DNA of 64,000 nt. It comes from Limimaricola sp. G21655-S1 (GTDB lineage: Bacteria; Pseudomonadota; Alphaproteobacteria; Rhodobacterales; Rhodobacteraceae). Below, one piece after another: positions 43,727 through 52,319 of the stretch. The stretch covers positions 1-64,000 of the forward strand of contig NZ_JAPWGO010000006.1 of assembly GCF_027213785.1 (NCBI RefSeq), in the 5' to 3' direction. The notes beneath the pieces were generated by a model. It worked only from the letters and a program-made list of their open reading frames with translations, ran no database searches and was not told the origin of the DNA. Every line of letters begins with the position of its first letter. The first letter of the stretch is position 1. The translations under genes and the position numbers were made by a program.

Positions 43727-45163
43727 TCAGCGCTCGCCCTCGAAACGGTAGATCGCGAGGCCGCGCTCGCTCTCGTCGATCTCGAGGCGGCGATTGACCG
43801 GCGCATGGGCCCGGCTGGCGCAGTTCGGCCGCTCGCAGAGATAGCAGTTGATGCCGATGCCGGTGGGCGTGATCCGGTCGAGATCGAGCCCCTGCGCATG
43901 GGCGAGGCGCGGCGCATAGGCGACGTCGCAGCCCAGACCGATGGCCAGCCGGGTCGCGGGCTGGCCCAGCGTGCCGCCATGCCGGGTGATGCTGCGCGCG
44001 ATCGAGAAGTAGCGCGCGCCGTCGGGCATCGAGATGACCTGCGTCTGCACCCGGTCTGGCGCCTCGAAGGCGGCGTGGATGTTCCACAAGGGGCAGGTGC
44101 CGCCGAAGGAGGAGAAGGGAAAGCGCCCGGCGCTGAAGCGCTTGGAGATGTTGCCCGCCTGATCGACCCGCACGAAGAAGAACGGGATGCCGCGGGCGCC
44201 CTCGCGCTGCAGCGTCGTCAGCCGATGCGCCACCTGTTCGTAGCTGGTGCCGAAGCGGTGCGACAGCAGTTCCACGTCGTAGCCCGCGCTCTCGCAGGCC
44301 GAGAGAAAGCGGCCATAGGGCATCAGGAGCGCGGCGGCGAAGTAGTTGGCGAGGCTGACCCGCGCCAGCGCCAGCGCCGAGGGGTCGGTCAGCCCCGAAT
44401 CCGCGATCTCGTCGGCGATCTCCTGGCCGCGCTCCAGCCGCGCCAGCAGCACCGCCATCTGGAACCGTCGGCTCGGCTGGCCCAGAAGCTCCGACAGGCG
44501 CAGCTCGCCGCGATGCGCCACGTGCTGGCGCAGCCGTCCCGCCATGACGTCCGATGGCAGGATGCGGACCCGCACGTCATGCGCGCGCAGCCGCTCGGTC
44601 AGGGCGGTGTGCGGCTCGCTGCGGTGCAGCTTCATCTCCTCGGCCATGGCCTCGGCGGCGCGGTCGAGGCTGTCGACATGGTTGCGCCGCTCGAACAGCC
44701 AGGCCCGCACCGCCTGCACCGCGCGGCTGCCCTCCTCCAGCACCTCGACCTTGTCGCGATCCGCCAGCGGGTTGGTGTCGGTCTGGCGCGACAGCACCAG
44801 CTGCCGGTAGCGGTCATGCAGCCGCACCAGCGCCGCCGCGACGTTCGGCGCGGCCGAGAGCGCCTGCTCGATCTCGACCCGGCCCACCTCGGCTTCGAGC
44901 ACCGGGTCCTTCAGCGCCGCGCCGAGATCGGCGGCGAGCTGCGCGTCGGTCTCGGGCGCCAGTTCGCTCACATTGATGTCGAAGGCTTCGGCCAGCCGCA
45001 TCAGGAGCTTGGCCGAGGCGGGGCGCTGGTTGCCCTCCATCAGGGTGACGTAGCTCGACGACACGCCGAGCCGCCCCGCCATCTGCGACTGCGTCAGCCC
45101 CAACGAGACGCGCAGCGCCTTGAGCCGGGGGCCGATCAGGAGTTTCTGGCTGCGATCGCTCAT
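43727..45163 (-). CDS. ScfR-type (short-chain fatty acyl-CoA) transcription regulator
   Basis: A 478-residue regulator. An N-terminal XRE helix-turn-helix (LKALRVSLGLTQSQMAGRLG then VSSSYVTLMEGNQRP) is followed by a helical region, an IrrE/DUF955-like central part and a C-terminal ScfR domain with cysteines in GGTCPLWNIHAAF and CYLCERPNCASRAH. Proteins of this type include RamB and PccR, which sense acyl-CoA and control glyoxylate-shunt or propionate genes. The gene is divergent from the malate-synthase-like and isocitrate lyase genes, so it probably controls them and itself. Confidence 0.87.
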   Translation of the reverse strand: MSDRSQKLLIGPRLKALRVSLGLTQSQMAGRLGVSSSYVTLMEGNQRPASAKLLMRLAEAFDINVSELAPETDAQLAADLGAALKDPVLEAEVGRVEIEQALSAAPNVAAALVRLHDRYRQLVLSRQTDTNPLADRDKVEVLEEGSRAVQAVRAWLFERRNHVDSLDRAAEAMAEEMKLHRSEPHTALTERLRAHDVRVRILPSDVMAGRLRQHVAHRGELRLSELLGQPSRRFQMAVLLARLERGQEIADEIADSGLTDPSALALARVSLANYFAAALLMPYGRFLSACESAGYDVELLSHRFGTSYEQVAHRLTTLQREGARGIPFFFVRVDQAGNISKRFSAGRFPFSSFGGTCPLWNIHAAFEAPDRVQTQVISMPDGARYFSIARSITRHGGTLGQPATRLAIGLGCDVAYAPRLAHAQGLDLDRITPTGIGINCYLCERPNCASRAHAPVNRRLEIDESERGLAIYRFEGER

Positions 45164-45315
45164 TTCATGACTAACAATGTTTCAATCTTACGGCTTACAT
45201 AAATTACATCATTACCCGTTAGCAACAAAATTATGCTGCACCTGCGCGATGACCACACTAACCTTACAGACAGAAAGGCGTCGATCCTCCCTTCGGCGCC
45301 GGCAACAGGAAGGTC
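45164..45315. promoter_or_regulatory. AT-rich divergent promoter region of the glyoxylate-shunt locus
   Basis: A short, AT-rich region between the regulator and the malate-synthase-like gene. It contains three CTAAC half-sites (45171-45175, 45218-45222 inverted, 45258-45262) that could be regulator sites. No canonical RamB TTTGCAAA palindrome was seen. Confidence 0.45.
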
Positions 45316-46845
45316 ATGCAGATGCCACTCGATCTCGTCCCCGCCCCCGCAGCGCCCAAGCCGGTCCTGCTGCGCGACGTGCCGGGTGCCGGCCGCGTCC
45401 TGACCGATGACGCGCTGGCGCTTGCCGCCGAATTGCAGACCCGTTTCAATCCCAAGATGCAGGCGCTCTCGGTCGCCCGCGACCGTCGGCAGGAGCGCGC
45501 CGATGAAGGCCGCCTGCCCGATTACCTCGAGGAGACCACCGGCATCCGCAAGGGTGTCTGGGCCTGCGACCCGGCCCCCGAGGCGCTGCGGGACCGCAGG
45601 CTCTGCCTCGCCACCGCCGCCGAGGCAGGCGGGCTCGCCGTCGCCCGCGCCGCCGGGGCCACGACGCTCCTTGTCGATCTCGACGAGGCCACCGCGCCCG
45701 GCTTCGCCAACCTGATCGCGGGCTTCGCGGCGCTGGCCGAGACCCCGGACGACCCCACGCCGATGCTGTTCCGCCCGCGGCCGCTCGATCGCGACGAGGC
45801 GGCGCTGCTCATCGGCGGGCATCCGGTCTCGGCCGGTCTGTTCGATCTGGCGCTGATCCTCACCCATTTCGGGGCCAGCCTCTCGGCCCGCGAGATGGGG
45901 CCCTATCTGCAGATCGGCGCGATCGACAGCCACCGCGAGGCGCGGCTCTGGTCCGAGATCATCGCCATCGCCGAGGAGCGCACCGGGCTGGCGCCGGGCA
46001 CGATCCGCGTCGAGGTGTCGCTCGAGACCGTCAATGCCGGTTTCGAGATGGACGAGATCCTGTGGGAACTGAGAAGCCGCGCGCTCGGCCTGACGATGCG
46101 CCGCGCGCCGCTCACCGCCTCCTATCTGCGGCTGATGCGCGCCCATGGCGACGCGCTGCTGCCAGTCAAGCTCGACCCCGAAGCCGCTTTCCTTGGCACC
46201 TGCGCCGCGCGCATGGTCAAGGTCGCGCATCGCCGCGGCACCCATGCCATCGCCGAGGCGCCGGATGGGAGCAATCCGGCACAGCTGCGTCGCCCGCTCG
46301 ACGAGGGCTGCGACGGGCTCAGGCTCGACGCGCCGGACCGGATCGACGCGGCGCGCGAGGCGATCGCCCGGGCGCTGCCGGGGCCGCATCAGATCGGCCG
46401 CCCGCGCCAGTATTTCCGGATCAGCCCCGAGATGCTGCTGAAGCCCCATGCCGGTCCCGTCACCGAGGCCGGGCTGCGCGGCACGATCCATGTCGCCATC
46501 GCGGCGCTCGCCGCCTGGATCGCCGGGCGCGGCCCGGTGCGGATCGAGGAAAGCCTGCATGGCCTCGCCTCGGCCGATCTCGCCCGGGCTAGGCTGGGCC
46601 AGTGGCTGGCCCATGGCGCCAGCGTCGAAATGGAGGCGGGCGAGACGCGCCGCATGACCGCCGACTGGCTGGCCGAGCTGATCCACGAGGAGATCGTGGC
46701 GCTGGTCGAGTGGCTCGGACCGCACAGCTTCCATCGCGGCCGCTACGCCTCGGCCGCCCGGATCGTGCAGGAGGCCGCCTGCGCCAGCCCGCAACCCGAT
46801 CACGTCGCCCGCCTCGCGGCGCCGCTGCTCGACACGCTCGACTGA
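45316..46845 (+). CDS. Malate synthase A-like protein with degenerate active site
   Basis: A 509-residue homologue of malate synthase A. Shared segments are LPDYLEETTGIRKGVW, ALRDRRLCL, GLFDLALILTHF, GPYLQIGAI and FEMDEILWELR. Comparison from memory with E. coli AceB shows many active-site changes: FEDS becomes LDEA; RVRGLHLPE becomes RPRPLDRDE; GRWDY becomes RRAPL (A264); AHPGL is gone; and the catalytic Asp of MEDAATAE falls on G416 (LHGLASAD). It is probably not an active malate synthase, perhaps a pseudoenzyme. A second ATG at 45322 has better spacing to AGGAAGG. It is followed by isocitrate lyase. Confidence 0.75.
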   Translation: MQMPLDLVPAPAAPKPVLLRDVPGAGRVLTDDALALAAELQTRFNPKMQALSVARDRRQERADEGRLPDYLEETTGIRKGVWACDPAPEALRDRRLCLATAAEAGGLAVARAAGATTLLVDLDEATAPGFANLIAGFAALAETPDDPTPMLFRPRPLDRDEAALLIGGHPVSAGLFDLALILTHFGASLSAREMGPYLQIGAIDSHREARLWSEIIAIAEERTGLAPGTIRVEVSLETVNAGFEMDEILWELRSRALGLTMRRAPLTASYLRLMRAHGDALLPVKLDPEAAFLGTCAARMVKVAHRRGTHAIAEAPDGSNPAQLRRPLDEGCDGLRLDAPDRIDAAREAIARALPGPHQIGRPRQYFRISPEMLLKPHAGPVTEAGLRGTIHVAIAALAAWIAGRGPVRIEESLHGLASADLARARLGQWLAHGASVEMEAGETRRMTADWLAELIHEEIVALVEWLGPHSFHRGRYASAARIVQEAACASPQPDHVARLAAPLLDTLD

Positions 46846-46851
46846 GATCAC

Positions 46852-46883
46852 GCGGGGGCCTCGCACTGGCTTCGGGCCCCCGC
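46852..46883 (+). repeat. Hairpin between malate-synthase-like gene and isocitrate lyase gene
   Basis: Nine-base arms GCGGGGGCC and GGCCCCCGC with a 14-base loop lie just after the first stop codon. No T-run follows. It could separate expression levels of the two genes or be an mRNA processing or stability element. Confidence 0.45.
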
Positions 46884-46915
46884 CCCACCCCATCAACACC
46901 CAAGGACCCACCCAA

Positions 46916-48544
46916 ATGACCGATATGACCCCCCCGAGCCGAAAGACCTATGCCGAGCGCCGTGCCGCGCTGCAGGCGCGCTTTCCCGAAGGCGCCGCCC
47001 CCGGCGGCATCGGCATCGACGACATCCTGCAGCTGCAGATGCAGAACACCTACAACACCCATCTCGACATCGCCCGCGACATGGCGAAGGTGATGCGCGC
47101 CGACATGGCCGCCTATGACGCCGACCCCGAGCATTTCACGCAAAGCCTCGGCTGCTGGTCCGGTTTCCACGCCCAGCAGATGATCCGTTCGGTCAAGCGG
47201 CTGCGCGGCACCACCAAGGGCGCCTATGTCTATCTCTCGGGCTGGATGGTCGCGGGGCTGCGCAACCGCTGGGGCCACCTGCCCGACCAGTCGATGCACG
47301 AGAAGACCGCCGTGGCCGACCTGATCGAGGAGATCTACGTCTCGCTGCGCCAGGCCGACGAGGTCGAGCTCAACGACCTGTTCCGCGCCCTCGACAAGGC
47401 GCGCGAGAGCGGCGATGCCCAGGCCGAGCGCGACGCCGTCACCGCGATCGACGGCTTCGAGAGCCATGTCGTGCCGATCGTCGCCGATATCGATGCGGGC
47501 TTCGGCAACGAGCACGCGACCTACCTTCTGGCCAAGGAGCTGATCAAGGCCGGCGCCTGCTGCCTGCAGATCGAGAACCAGGTCTCCGACGCCAAGCAAT
47601 GCGGCCACCAGGACGGCAAGGTCACGGTCCCGCGCGAGGATTTCATCGAGAAGCTGCGCGCCTGCCGCATGGCCTTCGAGGAGCTGGGCGTCACCGAGGG
47701 CGTGATCGTCGCGCGTACCGACAGCCTCGGCGCGGGGCTGACCCAGAAGCTCCCCGTGAGCCAGGCCCCCGGCGATCACGCGGCCGAATACCTCAAATGG
47801 GTCGAGACCGAGAGCATCGACGGCGAGCCGACCGAGGGCGAGATCGCGATGTGGCGCGATGGCGGCTGGGCCAAGCCTGCGCGGCTGCCCAACGGCCTCG
47901 TGCGCTTCAAGGAGGGCACCGGGCGCGCGCGGGTCATCGAGGATTGCGTGGCCTCGCTCAACGACGGCGGCGCCGACCTGATCTGGATCGAGACCGACAC
48001 ACCCAACGTGGCCGAGATCGCCTCGATGGTCGCCGAAATCCGCGAGAAGGCGCCGAAGGCCAAGCTGGTCTACAACAACTCGCCCTCCTTCAACTGGACC
48101 CTGAACCTGCGCAAGCAGGTCCGCGCCGACTGGATCGCCGAGGGCAAGATCGCCGAGGCCGATTACCCGGACGGCACCGCGCTGATGAAGGCCGAGTTCG
48201 ACGATACCGAGCTGGGCCGCGAGGCCGACGCGAGGCTCAAGCGGTTCCAGTACGACATCTCGACCAAGGCGGGCGTGTTCCACAACCTGATCACCCTGCC
48301 CACCTTCCACCTGACCGCGAAATCGGTGGACGAGCTGTCGCGCGGCTATTTCGGCGAGGACCGGATGCTGGCCTATGTCGCCACCGTGCAGCGCGAGGAG
48401 ATCCGGCGCGGCATCTCGGCGGTCAAGCACCAGCACGAGGTCGGGTCGGATCTGGGCGACAGCTTCAAGGTCATGGTCGGCGGCGACCGGGCGCTCAAGG
48501 CCGGGGGCCATGCGAACACGATGAACCAGTTCGCGGCCGAATGA
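46916..48544 (+). CDS. aceA: Isocitrate lyase
   Basis: A 542-residue long-form isocitrate lyase that splits isocitrate into glyoxylate and succinate. The active-site loop is AKQCGHQDGK (K227-H231, with catalytic C229); family segments are HVVPIVADIDAGFGN, LIKAGACCLQIENQ, GVIVARTDSLGAG and LVYNNSPSFNW. The KQCGH variant replaces the more usual KKCGH and occurs in the long Pseudomonas-type subfamily. CAAGGA upstream provides the ribosome-binding site. It ends at two strong hairpins. Confidence 0.96.
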   Translation: MTDMTPPSRKTYAERRAALQARFPEGAAPGGIGIDDILQLQMQNTYNTHLDIARDMAKVMRADMAAYDADPEHFTQSLGCWSGFHAQQMIRSVKRLRGTTKGAYVYLSGWMVAGLRNRWGHLPDQSMHEKTAVADLIEEIYVSLRQADEVELNDLFRALDKARESGDAQAERDAVTAIDGFESHVVPIVADIDAGFGNEHATYLLAKELIKAGACCLQIENQVSDAKQCGHQDGKVTVPREDFIEKLRACRMAFEELGVTEGVIVARTDSLGAGLTQKLPVSQAPGDHAAEYLKWVETESIDGEPTEGEIAMWRDGGWAKPARLPNGLVRFKEGTGRARVIEDCVASLNDGGADLIWIETDTPNVAEIASMVAEIREKAPKAKLVYNNSPSFNWTLNLRKQVRADWIAEGKIAEADYPDGTALMKAEFDDTELGREADARLKRFQYDISTKAGVFHNLITLPTFHLTAKSVDELSRGYFGEDRMLAYVATVQREEIRRGISAVKHQHEVGSDLGDSFKVMVGGDRALKAGGHANTMNQFAAE

Positions 48545-48549
48545 GAAAA

Positions 48550-48575
48550 CCCGCCGGTCGGGCCTGACCGGCGGG
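48550..48575 (+). terminator. Hairpin after isocitrate lyase
   Basis: Ten-base arms, CCCGCCGGTC and GACCGGCGGG, with a six-base loop, five bases after the aceA stop. No T-run. Probably acts together with the second hairpin just downstream. Confidence 0.55.
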
Positions 48576-48583
48576 TCATCGGG

Positions 48584-48616
48584 AACCGGGTCGGGGCGGC
48601 ACGCCCCGGCCCGGTT
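48584..48616. terminator. Strong bidirectional terminator
   Basis: Inverted repeat with arms AACCGGG-t-CGGGGCG and CGCCCCG-g-CCCGGTT, three-base loop, continued by T residues. It sits between the convergent aceA and alanine-rich-protein genes and can stop transcription from both sides. Confidence 0.8.
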
Positions 48617-48620
48617 TTCG

Positions 48621-49316
48621 TCATGCGGCGATGTCGGTGCGCTCGCCGGCCGAAGCCGCCGATGCGGCGCTGGCGCCATAGGCCGCGCCGGCGCGCGCGG
48701 CACTCTGCGGGTTGATCGGCGTGATGACCGCGTCGCTCTCGGGCGCCGCACCGATCGAGGAGACGAGGTTTTGCATGCGGTCCAGCTCCTGCAGCCGGAT
48801 CGCCGCCGCGCGGGCGGCCGCGATGTCCGAAACCTCGGGCTCCGCGGGCTCGGTCGCGGCGGCGAGACCGATATTCTCGGCGGCCGTCGCACCGTTGAGG
48901 CCCGCGAGGCTTGCGACCTTGGACACGACCTGCTCGGTCACGGCGACGGCTTCGCTTGCGGTCTCTTCCCCGGCATCCGCGACAGGCGCGACTACCTGAG
49001 TTGCAGCCTCGGCGGCCTTCTCGACGACCGGCGACACGGCGGCGGGGGCTGTCGGTGCGGCGGGTTCTGCGACGGCTGCAACGGCTGTGACAGCCGTCTC
49101 AGTGGCAGTGGGTGCGCTGGCCGTTTTCGCCGCTTCGGAAATGTCGATGCGGATGGCCGGCTCGGTGGTGGTGGTTTGAAGCTTGGGCTCTTCGGCGGGG
49201 ACGGGAGCTTTCTGCTCGACCGTGGTCTCGGACTTGGCGGCGCGCGCTTCCAGCAGGGCGGCAAGGGCGGCTTTCCAGTCGAAGCCGGTGGAACCGGCAT
49301 TGAATGTGAGTGGCAT
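48621..49316 (-). CDS. Alanine-rich low-complexity protein of unknown function
   Basis: A 231-residue protein dominated by Ala, Glu, Val, Thr and Pro. The N-terminus (MPLTFNAGSTGFDWKAALAA) looks structured and conserved; residues about 40-140 are disordered (many AAP, EPA and VV blocks); the C-terminal third contains AARAAAIRLQELDRMQNLVS, a probable helix. AAGAGG before the ATG decides the start. No signal peptide or membrane helix. I do not recognise a family. Confidence 0.6.
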   Translation of the reverse strand: MPLTFNAGSTGFDWKAALAALLEARAAKSETTVEQKAPVPAEEPKLQTTTTEPAIRIDISEAAKTASAPTATETAVTAVAAVAEPAAPTAPAAVSPVVEKAAEAATQVVAPVADAGEETASEAVAVTEQVVSKVASLAGLNGATAAENIGLAAATEPAEPEVSDIAAARAAAIRLQELDRMQNLVSSIGAAPESDAVITPINPQSAARAGAAYGASAASAASAGERTDIAA

Positions 49317-49546
49317 GTCGAACCTCTTAAGGGTGCGTATGACCCGACTTGAGGCGTCGATTGCGGCAAGAATGGCGCGGGATTTGGCCAATACAAAAGC
49401 ACATGTCCCATGACCTAAGGGTGCGCTGCCTTCGCCTTTAGGATAGCACTACCCCCTACTTCCGAAAACACTCATAGGTTACGGGAGCTTGGGTGCCGCG
49501 CGCGCTGTCGGCGAGGCGCGCGCGACCTGATCGCGTACGGAATCGA

Positions 49547-50164
49547 TCAGTTGGCGGCGAAGCAGTAGAACAGCCCGTCACCGCCGGTACCTTGGAGCGC
49601 TTCGAGGCTGCAGCCGCGCGACGGGTGGGACGAATTCCACGATTTCGCGGCATCCGAATCATCGAGTCCCATCCGGTCGTGATGCCCGACCATAGCCGAG
49701 CCCTCGCCGCTGCTGGTCCAGTTCTCGCAGGTCTCGGCCGCCGCCGTCCCGTCCGGCATCGAGCCGGTGAGGATGTCGTGGCGGTTCGGGTCGTCGCCGC
49801 GACCGTTCACGACATTGCCCATCTCGTCGAGCGCGGTCTCCTTCGAGATCGCGTTGCCATCGCCGTGCAGCGCCTCGACATCGGCGGCGATCTCGACGCC
49901 GTCGGCATTGTACCAGGGGCCCGAGCCGATCCGGTCGCGCGCATTCTCCTGATCTGTCGAGAGATAGGCCTTCCAGTCACCCTCGGCCCCGGCCGCGGCG
50001 GCAAGCTCGGCGCAATGCGCATCGGCGCCCTCGAGGCCGCCCAGCCCGGCCCCCTGCCCCGGATTGGCGCTGGTCACGAAGAAGCTCATCGCCTGATCCT
50101 GCGCCATGGCCGCCGTTCCCATGCAGGCAAGGGCCGCGACCGTGAAAAGACGTTTCATAACCAT
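49547..50164 (-). CDS. Secreted lectin-like (endostatin/C-type-lectin-fold) protein
   Basis: A 205-residue protein with a signal peptide (KRLFTVAALACMGTAAMA). The mature domain has four cysteines and segments typical of bacterial endostatin/C-type-lectin-like proteins: HCAELAAAAGAEGDWKAYLS, GSGPWYNADGVEI, CENWTSSGEGSAMVGHHDR and DGLFYCF. These folds usually bind carbohydrates or mediate adhesion; no ligand is evident. AGGAGGTGCGAA before the ATG at 50164 is an ideal ribosome-binding site. Confidence 0.72.
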   Translation of the reverse strand: MVMKRLFTVAALACMGTAAMAQDQAMSFFVTSANPGQGAGLGGLEGADAHCAELAAAAGAEGDWKAYLSTDQENARDRIGSGPWYNADGVEIAADVEALHGDGNAISKETALDEMGNVVNGRGDDPNRHDILTGSMPDGTAAAETCENWTSSGEGSAMVGHHDRMGLDDSDAAKSWNSSHPSRGCSLEALQGTGGDGLFYCFAAN

Positions 50165-50524
50165 TTCGCACCTCCTGGAGAAACATCTGCAAATCCTAAC
50201 ACGGTTGGGTCGATACCGGGCGAGGATTCGCCGAAGCTCTGCAACCGGTGAGCTTTTTCTACGCGCGATCAGGGGCCTCGGGTTTGGCACCCCATGCTGC
50301 CCCCAATCCATCTTGGTCCCGGCGATTCGAGACGACGGCGCCAAGGCTCGTCGCGGCGCATCTGTTCCTCGACCGGAATGCCGCGAATTCGGGCAATCGC
50401 CCTGATGCGGGCGGATCGCATCGGCCATTCCCCGCCATGTGGGCGCCCCGGCACCAATGCTGTGGATAAACTTCGAGCGCCCTGCCAAAGTCGGCACGTG
50501 TCAATCTCGCACGGGAGGCTGGAG
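50165..50524. other. Divergent intergenic region
   Basis: About 360 bases between divergent genes, with no convincing coding sequence. A single TTATCCACA (reverse strand, 50461-50469) matches the E. coli DnaA-box consensus, but no cluster or AT-rich unwinding element accompanies it. GGGAGGCTGGAG at the right end serves the next gene. Confidence 0.4.
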
Positions 50525-50968
50525 ATGACCCGAACACCCCACCTGAAAACGGCGACCGCGGAGGCGCGCGGCACAAACCCATCGACGACGCGAAAGGCGC
50601 TCGAACCCTATGGGACACCGCAGATGCAACATGTCCGCGTGGCGCAGACGCGCATGCTGGAGGAAACCCGAACCTTCTTCGACGCATGGTTCGACCGGCG
50701 CCACAAGATGACCCAGGCCATGGGCGAGTTGGCCACCGAGATCATGGATGCCGGCGCGGACGGTGCACGGATCTCGGACGCGATGTCGCGCTGGCACGAG
50801 GGCGCCGGCGAAAGGCTGCGCGCCGATGTGCAGGACTGGATGACGCTCTGCACCAACTGCGCCAGCCATCTGGCGCGGGAAGCGACCGAGGCCGAGACCG
50901 AGATGATCGACAACACGGTCGAGATGGCGCGCCGGGCCGGAACCGTCCGTCACGCCACGCCCGTCTGA
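50525..50968 (+). CDS. Phasin-like helical protein
   Basis: A 147-residue protein, helical from about residue 35 onward (TRMLEETRTFFDAWFDRRHK, then GELATEIMDAGADGARISDA). It resembles phasin-family proteins that coat polyhydroxyalkanoate granules, but the match is by general pattern only. GGGAGGCTGGAG precedes the ATG. No PHA synthase gene is in the window, although a thiolase gene lies convergently next to it across a terminator. Confidence 0.55.
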   Translation: MTRTPHLKTATAEARGTNPSTTRKALEPYGTPQMQHVRVAQTRMLEETRTFFDAWFDRRHKMTQAMGELATEIMDAGADGARISDAMSRWHEGAGERLRADVQDWMTLCTNCASHLAREATEAETEMIDNTVEMARRAGTVRHATPV

Positions 50969-50986
50969 GACCGGGCATCGGATAAA

Positions 50987-51014
50987 GGCGCGGCCCGGGG
51001 GCCCGGGCCGCGCC
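50987..51014. terminator. Bidirectional terminator hairpin
   Basis: A perfect inverted repeat with 13-base arms (GGCGCGGCCCGGG and complement) and a two-base spacer. It is located between convergent genes, serving the phasin-like and thiolase transcripts. Confidence 0.7.
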
Positions 51015-51016
51015 GC

Positions 51017-52186
51017 TCAACCGACCCGCTCGAGCAGCGAGACGTAGCTGGTCACCGCCGCGCCGCCCATGTTGAACACCCCCGCGAGCTCGGCATCGGG
51101 CACCTGCATGCCCCCCGCCTCGCCCATCAGCTGCATCGCGGCCATCACATGCATCGACACGCCGGTCGCGCCGATCGGATGGCCCTTGGATTTGAGCCCG
51201 CCCGAGGGGTTCACCGGCAACCGGCCGTCCTTCAACGTCACGCCCTCCTCGATCACCCGGTGCCCCTGTCCGGGTGCTGCGAGACCCATCGCCTCGTATT
51301 CCAGAAGCTCGGCGATGGTGAAGCAGTCATGCGTCTCGACGAGCGACAGGTCGTCCAGCGTCACGCCGCCCTGCTCCAGCGCGCGGGCCCAGGCCCGCTT
51401 CGGCCCCTCGAAGGCCAGCACGTCGCGGCGGCTCATCGCGAGGATGTCGTTCACATGGGCCCGCGCCCGCACGGCGATGGCGCGGCGCATCGTCTTCGCG
51501 GTCTCGGCATCCGCCAGCACCAGCGCCGCCGCGCCGTCGGAGACCAGCGAGCAGTCGGTACGCCGCAGCGGCGCCGCGACATAGGGGTTGCGGTCGGTGA
51601 CGGCGTTGCAGGCCTCGAAACCCAGATCCTTGCGCAGATGCGCATAGGGGTTCTCGACGCCGTTGGCGTGGTTCTTGGCGGCGATCCGGGCCAGCGCCTC
51701 GGAGCGGTCGCCATAGGTCTGGAAATAGCTCTGGGCGATGCGCCCGAAGATCCCCGCGAAGCCGCCCGGCGTGTCGCCCTCTTCCGCGCGGTAGGAACAG
51801 CCGAGCAGGATGTCGCCCACCTGCGCCCCCGGCGTCGCGGTCATCTTCTCGGCCCCGACGACGAGGGCGACCCGGCCCCGGCCCGAGGCGATGAAATCCA
51901 TCGCGCCGTTGATCGCCGCCGATCCGGTGGCGCAGGCGTTCTCGTAGCGCGTCGCCGGCGTGTATCGCAGCCCGTCATGACCCATCGCCACCAGCGAGGC
52001 CTGGAAATCCTGGTCCGAGAAGCCGTTGTTGAAGACGCCGACGAAGACGCCGTCGACATCCTCGGCGCCGATCCCGGCATGCTCCAGCGCCGGTGCCGTC
52101 ACCTCGGCCATCAGCGCCGCGGTGTCCGGCGCCTCGCTCTTTCCGAACACGCTATGCGCCCAGCCCACGATCTGCGCCTCGGCCAT
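51017..52186 (-). CDS. Thiolase-family acetyl-CoA acetyltransferase (SCPx type)
   Basis: A 389-residue thiolase. The acylated Cys is in ENACATGSAA near residue 90, and the C-terminal histidine is in GLKSKGHPIGATG; the final Cys/Gly region reads FNMGGAAVTSYVS, lacking the usual CxG of biosynthetic thiolases. This is the pattern of SCPx/SCP2-type thiolases, often accompanied by an OB-fold protein, which is not seen here. Substrate unknown; fatty-acid or side-chain degradation is likely. AGGGAGGAGG before the ATG sets the start. Confidence 0.82.
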   Translation of the reverse strand: MAEAQIVGWAHSVFGKSEAPDTAALMAEVTAPALEHAGIGAEDVDGVFVGVFNNGFSDQDFQASLVAMGHDGLRYTPATRYENACATGSAAINGAMDFIASGRGRVALVVGAEKMTATPGAQVGDILLGCSYRAEEGDTPGGFAGIFGRIAQSYFQTYGDRSEALARIAAKNHANGVENPYAHLRKDLGFEACNAVTDRNPYVAAPLRRTDCSLVSDGAAALVLADAETAKTMRRAIAVRARAHVNDILAMSRRDVLAFEGPKRAWARALEQGGVTLDDLSLVETHDCFTIAELLEYEAMGLAAPGQGHRVIEEGVTLKDGRLPVNPSGGLKSKGHPIGATGVSMHVMAAMQLMGEAGGMQVPDAELAGVFNMGGAAVTSYVSLLERVG

Positions 52187-52319
52187 CACGCCTCCTCCCT
52201 TGAATCTGCGCCGCCCTCCCGCGGCAGCCGCCATGCTCGGACAGGGCGGCGGCATTGGCAAGGGGCGCGACACGATCGCGAGAGCGGCGCCGGCGGGGAG
52301 GCTCGCGGCGCCCTCTGGT

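Noticed and set aside
47591-47605. Apparent mutation of the isocitrate lyase signature (KQCGH instead of KKCGH)
   Set aside because: The Gln variant is normal in the long-form isocitrate lyase subfamily, and the catalytic Cys and His are intact.
49328-49425. Direct repeat TAAGGGTGCG at 49328-49337 and 49416-49425
   Set aside because: Ten bases repeated once in a promoter region; too little to assign a function, though it could be an operator pair.
50461-50469. Perfect DnaA-box consensus TTATCCACA
   Set aside because: A single copy without a cluster, iterons or an AT-rich unwinding element is not enough to call a replication origin.
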